Assembly: GCF_001280595.1 (NCBI RefSeq)
Contig: NZ_LITU01000083.1
Location: 261,473-325,472 of the forward strand
From: Paenibacillus xylanivorans
GTDB lineage: Bacteria; Bacillota; Bacilli; Paenibacillales; Paenibacillaceae
DNA length: 64,000 bases
Direction: 5' to 3'
A program made the translations under genes and the position numbers. This document shows, piece after piece, positions 58,244-64,000 of this stretch. The notes beneath the pieces were generated by a model. The model searched no databases and was not told the origin of the DNA. It saw only the letters and a list, made by a program, of their open reading frames with translations. Within the stretch, counting starts at the first letter, position 1. Each line of letters opens with the position of its first letter.

Positions 58244-58837
58244 TCAGCATTCAACTTTGTGAGGAGGAATGAAGCAGCAACGACAGCGCGGCTCGTAAGC
58301 TTCTGAATCGCCGATCATGACGACCGGGCCAAGCGTGACAGGCTCTCCATTAACGATACGTTGGGTGAAAGCTGCATCCGGGCTTCCGCATACGGCACAG
58401 AATGCCGAAAGCTTCTCAATGTCATCCGCCATGGCGAGCAAACCGCCCACATATCCAAATTCCTTGCCACGGTAATCCATATTCAGTCCATCCACGATGA
58501 CATGTTTGCCACAGTAGGCAAGCTCGGAGACCAGTTCCATGATGGCGCTGCTGAAAAATTGTACTTCATCAAATGCAACAACATCAGCATCTTTGGTCTG
58601 AGTCAGGATCATCTCTACGGATTCCGGGGTCAATTGCCGGGGAATGGAATGGGCAGGCAGACGATAGCCGATACGGCTAACGATCTCGTCTTGGGCAAAC
58701 CGATCATCTTCGGCGGGTTTGTAGGCAACGACCTTTTTACGGCCAAATTGAATTAATTTCTGACAACGGCGAATGAGTTCACCGGATTTTTCACTAAACA
58801 TAGGTCCTGTAATTACGGTAATTCGTCCTGTTTGCAC
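58244..58837 (-). CDS. tdk: Thymidine kinase with altered P-loop
   Basis: Type II thymidine kinase, 197 aa, which phosphorylates thymidine in the salvage pathway. Seen: ITVITGPMFSEKSGELIRR at the P-loop, VVAFDEVQFF (Walker B-like), the lasso region GLNMDYRGKEFG, CAVCGSPDAAFTQR and CRCC for structural zinc. The family P-loop is normally SGKSEEL; here Gly is Glu and the following Glu is Gly (SEKSGEL). The lasso has Asn where Asp is usual. GTG 58837 is 10 bases after AGAGGAG; a longer frame to 58873 is rejected. Activity is uncertain. Confidence 0.88.
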   Translation of the reverse strand: MQTGRITVITGPMFSEKSGELIRRCQKLIQFGRKKVVAYKPAEDDRFAQDEIVSRIGYRLPAHSIPRQLTPESVEMILTQTKDADVVAFDEVQFFSSAIMELVSELAYCGKHVIVDGLNMDYRGKEFGYVGGLLAMADDIEKLSAFCAVCGSPDAAFTQRIVNGEPVTLGPVVMIGDSEAYEPRCRCCFIPPHKVEC

Positions 58838-59020
58838 AGTTCTGCTACTCCTCTCACATACGGGATTCAACAAAAAAAGCGACCTTTACAGAGTACCACA
58901 AAATCTTTAGTAAGAGCCAGAACTAATCTGAGCAGCTTTGTGTTACTATATGGATTGTTAAGCTGTTGGTTACGGCAGTGCAGTGCATGAACCAGTAGCG
59001 ATTGAAAAGAGGTGTTATCG

Positions 59021-59233
59021 ATGAGTGAAGCATTATCCGAATTACAGGAGCGATATGAACATTTGAAAGGGCAGTCAGTCCTTGACGAAGCTGCGCAAGA
59101 GTTGTTTGCAGATTTGTTCGCTGAAGCGGAGCGGCTGCAAGCCAGTAATCTGACCTTACGCAGAACGATTCTGAAGTCCTCTTCCAAAGAGTCACGCATG
59201 TCTACCAAGCTGCGGGATGCATTATACGAATAA
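59021..59233 (+). CDS. Small helical protein of unknown function
   Basis: Protein of 70 aa, predicted all-helical and acidic to neutral (MSEALSELQERYEHLKGQ; LFADLFAEAERLQASN), no Cys, no membrane helix. AGAGGTG stands 9 bases before ATG 59021. No family recognised. Its stop codon lies in the stem of the terminator shared with the channel gene. Confidence 0.65.
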   Translation: MSEALSELQERYEHLKGQSVLDEAAQELFADLFAEAERLQASNLTLRRTILKSSSKESRMSTKLRDALYE

Positions 59234-59253
59234 CCCGGAGACTAATCCGGGTT
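59232..59253. terminator. Hairpin spanning the ends of two converging genes
   Basis: AACCCGGA, loop GAGACT-A-type six bases, TCCGGGTT. It covers the stop of the 70-aa gene and the last codons of the channel gene. No long T-run. Confidence 0.6.
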
Positions 59254-59589
59254 CTCTTCTGTCTGCAATTTGCGGGGAAATAGAATACCTGCTGTAATTC
59301 TGGCAATCATGGCGAAGGTGAGGCCGATGCCTGCAAACATATAGATGACCGTAAATGCCTTGCCGAATCCGGTCGATGGTACAAAATCCGGGTGTCCCAC
59401 CGTGGTTAGAGTTACTGCACAGAAATACAGGGCATCAATCCAGTGCAGCCCTTCAACGCGGGTATAAAATAACGTGCCCGAGAGAAGTGTCGCCGCAGTT
59501 AATACAAACAAAGCCAGGAACTTCTGGTCCTTGAAGGCATGGAAAATGCCCTTGAGCAATCTTTTTAGCGTAATGATAAACGATACCAT
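59242..59589 (-). CDS. Small two-helix potassium channel family protein
   Basis: Membrane protein of 115 aa with the Ion_trans_2 (2TM pore) layout: helix 1 at about residues 24-43, a pore loop with CAVTLTTVGHPDFVPS, helix 2 at about 80-103. The filter reads TVGHPD where K+ channels usually have TVGYGD, so selectivity may differ. There is no cytosolic RCK domain. The last codons lie in a terminator stem shared with the converging small gene. Confidence 0.82.
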   Translation of the reverse strand: MVSFIITLKRLLKGIFHAFKDQKFLALFVLTAATLLSGTLFYTRVEGLHWIDALYFCAVTLTTVGHPDFVPSTGFGKAFTVIYMFAGIGLTFAMIARITAGILFPRKLQTEENPD

Positions 59590-59767
59590 GTTGATCCATC
59601 CTGTCTATATAAGAGTGGGCATTGTGCATGTTCAAGATAGTAACTCTGAATTTATGCAAAATATGTGTTTGAATAAATAAGCATTATACCTGATCGTGCG
59701 AGGTATATAAAGGCAGTTACAATGTCTGGATGATGAAAAAAAGCGGAGCCAGAAAAAATGACAAAAA

Positions 59768-59794
59768 GCCCGGACTCAGGAAGTCGTACCGGGC
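59768..59794 (-). terminator. Terminator of the DUF2627 gene, overlapping its 3' end
   Basis: On the minus strand: GCCCGG, 15 bases including the stop, CCGGGC, five T. The stem starts in the last codons. Confidence 0.75.
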
Positions 59795-60099
59795 GTCTCT
59801 GCTTTGTCGGCTGAGGGTGCGCTTTTTGAACGGAAACGGGGTCCTACATAATTTCGCTTGCGGTCACGGAACAGAATCCAGCCTCCCAGAAAACTCATGC
59901 CTGCGGCGAACAGGACAAGTCCTCCGCCAAAGGAGAGCCATTGAAAACCTGGTGAGATCTGCTCGTTCCCATGCTCGGCATAGTACAGGAAAAGGGCATC
60001 TTTCATCATCAGAAATCCCTTCATTGCCATTAACCCGGGAATGACCAGAACAAGAATCGCCACAAATCGTGCAAAGATTAGTCTAGTATTCATCACCAT
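59776..60099 (-). CDS. DUF2627 membrane protein (YqzF-like)
   Basis: Protein of 107 aa with two membrane helices (about residues 8-26 and 52-75). Seen: ARFVAILVLVIPGLMAMKGFLMMKD, WLSFGGGLVLFAAGMSFLGGWILFRDRKRN, which is the DUF2627 family pattern; a longer Ser/Ala tail follows. Function unknown. B. subtilis has a related gene, yqzF, near its bkd region. Start ATG 60099, GTG 60096 or ATG 60093; spacing to AAGGAG favours neither strongly. Confidence 0.82.
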   Translation of the reverse strand: MVMNTRLIFARFVAILVLVIPGLMAMKGFLMMKDALFLYYAEHGNEQISPGFQWLSFGGGLVLFAAGMSFLGGWILFRDRKRNYVGPRFRSKSAPSADKAETPGTTS

Positions 60100-60331
60100 T
60101 AAACTCCTTCTGCCTGAGGTTGAGTTAAATAAAGGTTGCGCTTACAGGTCATACCTGATTCCATCATAGCTTGGTTTCCAGAAGCTGTCCATGCGTTTCA
60201 GGGTCAAATTTTGAGTTGAATGCTCAAGGGGAGTACAATGGAATATAGATAACGTCTATGAAAAAGAGAATCATTCCAATCATCATCTTGCAAATATATT
60301 GAAATTATATGGATAGAGGAGAACATAAGAG

Positions 60332-61756
60332 ATGCCAATTACATGTGATGTCGCCATTCTTGGTGGAGGAACCGGAGGGTACGTTGCTGCCATCCGTGCT
60401 GCACAGTTAGGAAAACAGGTTGTTATTATCGAGAAGGATAAGCTGGGGGGCACCTGTCTGCATCGTGGATGTATTCCGAGTAAGGCATTGCTGCGTAGTG
60501 CGGAAGTATACGCGGAGATTCAAGAGAGCGAAATGTATGGGATCGAAACAGCTGGAGCCACACTTGTATTTCCGAAGGTGCAGGCGCGCAAGGATGCGAT
60601 TGTTGAGCAGCTTCATCAAGGTGTGCAGTATTTAATGAAAAAAAATAAAATTCAGGTTATGCACGCCAATGGGCGCGTGATCGGACCTTCCATTTTCTCT
60701 CCTCAGAGCGGAGCAGTGGCTGTTGAATTCGAAGATGGCGAGATGGATACGGTTGTGCCAACCAACCTCATTATTGCTACCGGGTCTCGGCCACGGGTGT
60801 TGCCAGGTCTTGAGCCAGACGGTCGGTACATCATGAGCAGTGATGAGGCGTTGCGAATGGACGAATTACCGGCATCCCTGATCATTGTTGGTGGTGGCGT
60901 GATTGGGCTTGAATGGGCCTCCATGCTGAATGATTTTGGCGTCGACATTACAGTTGTTGAAGCCGCCGCTCATGTATTGCCAGCAGAGGATGAAGATGTA
61001 GCGAAAGAAATGCAGAGATTGCTTGGCAAACGCGGTGTTCGCTTCCTGACAGGCGCTAGCGTTCTGACAGAGACATATAGCATACAGAAAGACGGCATTC
61101 AGATTGATGTCAAGCTGGGGGACGAGAAGCAAGAGACCCTGAAAGCGGACAAGATGCTGGTGTCGGTTGGTCGTCAGGCTAATGTCGAGAATATCGGACT
61201 CGAAAATACGGATATCAAACTCGAACGCGGATTTATCGCTGTGAATCAAACTTTGCAAACGGGTGAGGGACATATTTATGCCATCGGCGATGTCATCGGT
61301 GGGTTACAGCTGGCGCATGCAGCCAGTCATGAAGGCATTCTGGCTGTGAATCATCTGGCGGGTGAAACGGTACATGCCGTCGAATCACATCGAATCCCGC
61401 GTTGTGTCTATACTCGTCCGGAAGCAGCGAGTATCGGATTCACGGAGCGTGAGGCCAAAGAGCGTGGTTATGAAGTCAAAACAGGCAAGTTCCCGTTCCA
61501 GGCGATTGGAAAATCATTGGTTCATGGAAGCCGTGATGGATTCGTGAAGGTAATCGCCGATGCCAAGACGAATGATATATTGGGTGTACATATGATCGGT
61601 ACCCATGTGACGGAACTGATCGCTGAGGCCTCTTTGGCTCAGATGCTGGATGCCACACCTTGGGAAGTGGGACAGACGATCCATCCTCACCCTTCATTAT
61701 CGGAAATCATGGGTGAAGCTATGTTGGCAGTCGACGGAAAATCGATTGGAATGTAA
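60332..61756 (+). CDS. lpdV: Dihydrolipoyl dehydrogenase of the branched-chain complex
   Basis: E3 component that reoxidises lipoamide with NAD. 474 aa. Seen: FAD site CDVAILGGGTGGYVAAIRAAQ, redox disulfide GGTCLHRGCIPSKAL, NAD site LIIVGGGVIGLEWASML, YAIGDVIGGLQLAHAASHEG, and the dimer-interface HPHPSLSEIMGEA with the catalytic His-Glu pair. Assigned to the branched-chain set because bkdAA and bkdAB follow. AGAGGAGAACATAAG before the ATG. Confidence 0.94.
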   Translation: MPITCDVAILGGGTGGYVAAIRAAQLGKQVVIIEKDKLGGTCLHRGCIPSKALLRSAEVYAEIQESEMYGIETAGATLVFPKVQARKDAIVEQLHQGVQYLMKKNKIQVMHANGRVIGPSIFSPQSGAVAVEFEDGEMDTVVPTNLIIATGSRPRVLPGLEPDGRYIMSSDEALRMDELPASLIIVGGGVIGLEWASMLNDFGVDITVVEAAAHVLPAEDEDVAKEMQRLLGKRGVRFLTGASVLTETYSIQKDGIQIDVKLGDEKQETLKADKMLVSVGRQANVENIGLENTDIKLERGFIAVNQTLQTGEGHIYAIGDVIGGLQLAHAASHEGILAVNHLAGETVHAVESHRIPRCVYTRPEAASIGFTEREAKERGYEVKTGKFPFQAIGKSLVHGSRDGFVKVIADAKTNDILGVHMIGTHVTELIAEASLAQMLDATPWEVGQTIHPHPSLSEIMGEAMLAVDGKSIGM

Positions 61757-61895
61757 GCTGGACAGGCTTATGAGAAAGGTCCTTTCCTTTTTTGGGCAAA
61801 TGGGATTATAATAAGGTTAAGCCAAGTCTTAGTACCAGGTTGTAAGATCGGGTAGTAAGACGGGCACAGGCTCTGATTAAAAGGAGGTACCTCAT

Positions 61896-62924
61896 ATGAG
61901 TTCACAAGGTACTGCAGACGCGGTCCATCGGCATGAACAGCTGGGACTTAGCGATGGTGAAGTATTGGATATGTACAAATACATGCTGCTCGCACGCAAG
62001 TTTGACGAGCTTTGCTTGCTCTTGCAGCGGGCCGGCAAAATTAACTTTCACGTATCCGGCATAGGACAGGAAGCTGCGCAAGTAGGCGCTGCCTTCGGTC
62101 TGGACCGGGATCACGATTATTATTTACCGTATTACCGCGATTATGGCTTTGTATTGGCGGTCGGCATGACCCCACGTGAGCTGATGCTGTCTGCATTTGC
62201 GAAGGCAGAAGATCCGAATAGTGGCGGACGGCAAATGCCGGGTCACTTCGGTCACAAAAAGCTGCGGATTGTTACGGGCTCCAGCCCAGTTACAACACAG
62301 GTTCCGCACGCTGTCGGATTTGCACTCGCTGCCAAAATGAAGAAAGAAGAATTCGTTTCTTTTGTTACGTTTGGTGAAGGATCGAACAACCAAGGTGATT
62401 TCCACGAGGGCGCCAATTTTGCAGGTGTGCACAAGTTGCCTGTCATTATTATGTGTGAGAACAACCAGTACGCGCTTTCGGTACCGATTCACAAGCAGCT
62501 AAGTGGCAAAATATCGGATCGGGCGCTCGGGTATGGATTCCCTGGACTTCGTGTAGACGGTAACGATGCGCTTGAAGTTTACGCAGCGGTGAAGGAAGCA
62601 CGTCGCCGTGCCATAGCAGGTGAAGGTCCGACACTTATTGAAGCGATGATGTATCGTTTGTCGCCTCACTCTACTTCTGACAATGATCTGGCTTACCGGA
62701 CCAAAGAAGAAGTTGAAGAGAACTGGAAGAAAGATGGCGTCCCCCGCATGAAGAACTATTTGATCGACTGCGGCATCTGGGACGAAGCCCGGGATGCGGA
62801 TCTGGCTTCCCAGCTTGCGCTGGAAATGAAAGAAGCGACTGAATATGCAGACAACGCGCCATATCCGAAACCTGAGGATACTCTGACGCACGTTTATGCG
62901 GACAGCGAAGAAGGGGGACGGTAA
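61896..62924 (+). CDS. bkdAA: Branched-chain 2-oxoacid dehydrogenase E1 alpha
   Basis: E1 alpha of the thiamine-dependent complex that turns branched 2-oxoacids into acyl-CoA primers for branched fatty acids. 342 aa. Seen: MLLARKFDELCLLLQRAGKINFH, TPP-binding FGEGSNNQGDFHEGANFAG ... ENNQYALSV, and MYRLSPHSTSDNDLAYRT (phosphorylation-loop region). GGAGGTAC before the ATG. It is 2 bases from bkdAB. Confidence 0.94.
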   Translation: MSSQGTADAVHRHEQLGLSDGEVLDMYKYMLLARKFDELCLLLQRAGKINFHVSGIGQEAAQVGAAFGLDRDHDYYLPYYRDYGFVLAVGMTPRELMLSAFAKAEDPNSGGRQMPGHFGHKKLRIVTGSSPVTTQVPHAVGFALAAKMKKEEFVSFVTFGEGSNNQGDFHEGANFAGVHKLPVIIMCENNQYALSVPIHKQLSGKISDRALGYGFPGLRVDGNDALEVYAAVKEARRRAIAGEGPTLIEAMMYRLSPHSTSDNDLAYRTKEEVEENWKKDGVPRMKNYLIDCGIWDEARDADLASQLALEMKEATEYADNAPYPKPEDTLTHVYADSEEGGR

Positions 62925-62926
62925 TC

Positions 62927-63913
62927 ATGGCGGTTATGGAATATATTGATGCAATCCGTCTCGCGATGAAAGAAGAAATGGAGCGAGATGAAAATGTCTT
63001 TATCCTCGGTGAAGATGTGGGTCTCAAAGGCGGCGTGTTCACTACAACCAAAGGGTTGCAGGATCAGTTCGGCGAAATGCGTGTCATGGACACACCTTTG
63101 TCCGAATCAGCCATTGCAGGTGTAGCCATTGGCGCTGCGATGTATGGCATGAAACCTATTGCCGAGATGCAATATTCGGATTTCATGCTGCCTGCAACGA
63201 ATCAGATTATTAGTGAAGCGGCCAAAATTCGCTACCGTTCCAACAATGACTGGAGTTGTCCGATCGTTATTCGTGCGCCGATTGGCGGCGGTATTTTCGG
63301 TGGGTTGTATCACTCCCAATGTCCGGAATCGATCTTCTTTGGTACACCAGGTCTGAAAATTATAGCTCCATACTCGGCATACGATGCGAAGGGACTGCTC
63401 AAAGCAGCCATTCGAGACCCGGATCCGGTTCTCTTTTTTGAGAACAAAAAATGCTACAAGCTGATCAAGGAAGATGTGCCTGAGGATGATTACATCGTTC
63501 CAATTGGTAAAGCCAACGTGCTTCGTGAAGGAGCAGATATTACAGTTATCGGTTACAGCCAGCCACTTCATTTCGTCATGCAGGCTGCCGAGGAGCTGGA
63601 GCGTGAAGAAGGCATTACTGCTCATGTTCTGGATCTGCGCACATTACAGCCACTTGATCGCGAAGCCATCATTGCATCCGCTCGTCTGACAGGCAAAGTG
63701 CTGATCGTGCATGAAGACAATAAAACCGGTGGTGTAGGAGCTGAAGTGGCAGCTATCATTAGTGAAGAATGCCTGTTCGAACTGGATGCGCCGATTCAGC
63801 GTCTCTGCGGACCGGATGTACCAGCAATGCCGATTAGCCCAACATTGGAGAAATTTTATATGCTGAGCAAGGACAAAGCCAAGGAAGCGATGCGTACCCT
63901 CGCTGAGTATTAA
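62927..63913 (+). CDS. bkdAB: Branched-chain 2-oxoacid dehydrogenase E1 beta
   Basis: E1 beta, 328 aa. Seen: EYIDAIRLAMKEEMERDENVFILGEDVG, GGVFTTTKGLQDQFGEMRVMDTPLSESAIAG, FSDFML-type YSDFMLPATNQIISEAAKI, APIGGGIFGGLYHSQCPE, and EDNKTGGVGAEVAAIISEECLFELDAPI. Complete. The ATG lies 2 bases after bkdAA. Confidence 0.95.
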   Translation: MAVMEYIDAIRLAMKEEMERDENVFILGEDVGLKGGVFTTTKGLQDQFGEMRVMDTPLSESAIAGVAIGAAMYGMKPIAEMQYSDFMLPATNQIISEAAKIRYRSNNDWSCPIVIRAPIGGGIFGGLYHSQCPESIFFGTPGLKIIAPYSAYDAKGLLKAAIRDPDPVLFFENKKCYKLIKEDVPEDDYIVPIGKANVLREGADITVIGYSQPLHFVMQAAEELEREEGITAHVLDLRTLQPLDREAIIASARLTGKVLIVHEDNKTGGVGAEVAAIISEECLFELDAPIQRLCGPDVPAMPISPTLEKFYMLSKDKAKEAMRTLAEY

Positions 63914-63961
63914 TTCGTGTAGTGAGATAGTTTAAAAGCAAAGTTTGGAGTGATATAACCA

Positions 63962-64000
63962 ATGAGTATGAAATGGATCGAGGTCATTATGCCGCAGCTG
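63962..64000 (+). CDS. bkdB: Start of dihydrolipoamide acyltransferase E2 (bkdB), cut by the window
   Basis: Thirteen codons from ATG 63962 (MSMKWIEVIMPQL), the start of a lipoyl domain, behind TTGGAGTGATATAACC. The rest lies outside. Position after E1 alpha and beta, and the motif IxMPQL, support E2. The lipoyl lysine motif is beyond the end. Confidence 0.85.
   Translation, partial: MSMKWIEVIMPQL

Noticed and set aside
61829..61845. FapR-like half site TTAGTACC before bkdAA
   Set aside because: Only the left half fits; the right half (TTGTAA) is poor, so I do not call an operator.
1..64000. CRISPR arrays, tRNA or rRNA genes, insertion sequences, prophage
   Set aside because: No regularly spaced repeats, no tRNA-like cloverleaf with CCA-proximal T-arm, no rRNA sequence and no transposase or integrase gene were found by reading; a tRNAscan and IS search could confirm.

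Overview
The window is a chromosomal stretch of an endospore-forming, low-to-mid-GC Firmicute, most likely a Paenibacillus or close relative. The case rests on gene content (complete spoIIIAA-AH operon, spoIVB, spo0A, splB), frequent TTG/GTG starts behind strong AGGAGG-type ribosome sites, copper-amine-oxidase-like 'stalk' domain proteins, and long stretches of gene order shared with the Bacillus subtilis mntR-yqhO-yqhP-yqhQ-yqhR-aroQ-yqhT-efp-spoIIIA-accBC-yqhY-nusB-folD-xseAB-ispA-dxs-yqxC-argR-recN-spoIVB-spo0A-bkd segment. The genus is an inference from recognised families; no database was searched.

Layout. 1-5.2 kb: a YesM/YesN-type two-component pair followed by NagZ (GH3). 5.4-7.7 kb: a secreted stalk-domain/PKD protein, then a structured RNA-like region with a strong terminator. 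8.1-14.2 kb: zinc homeostasis (zur, then znuA-znuC-znuB behind a consensus promoter with a Zur-like box), interrupted by yidD and a T-box-controlled metS. 14.3-18.7 kb: ccdA, splB (reverse), mntR and a stalk-domain GHL10 glycosidase. 18.8-24.5 kb: the yqhO...efp block, with a remarkable 272-bp nested inverted-repeat element before efp. 24.7-26.7 kb: lysC (with an internal beta-subunit start) and comB, which are extra relative to B. subtilis. 27-32.9 kb: the spoIIIA operon. 33-46.6 kb: fatty acid, envelope-stress, folate, isoprenoid, RNA-modification, arginine-control and DNA-repair genes. 46.7-49.1 kb: spoIVB and spo0A, with three 0A boxes before spo0A.

49.2-60.1 kb is the accessory part. It holds an AT-rich orphan gene, a FlxA-like coiled-coil gene and an iron module: two tandem, paralogous reading frames, each joining an AraC-type regulator in frame to a complete siderophore-binding lipoprotein, then a ferredoxin/flavodoxin-NADP reductase. 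Five Fur-box-like sequences mark this module, and two of them lie, with a promoter and ribosome site, inside the fused reading frames. This is the most unusual feature of the window. After it come a C92-like permuted papain protein, two small zinc-ribbon proteins, a thymidine kinase with an altered P-loop, a small K+ channel with an atypical filter and a DUF2627 protein.

60.3-64 kb: lpdV-bkdAA-bkdAB and the first codons of bkdB (branched-chain 2-oxoacid dehydrogenase), without the ptb, bcd and buk genes that precede lpdV in B. subtilis. The sequence ends inside bkdB.

Start sites were re-chosen by ribosome-site spacing and family N-termini, and the choice is noted where it is uncertain.
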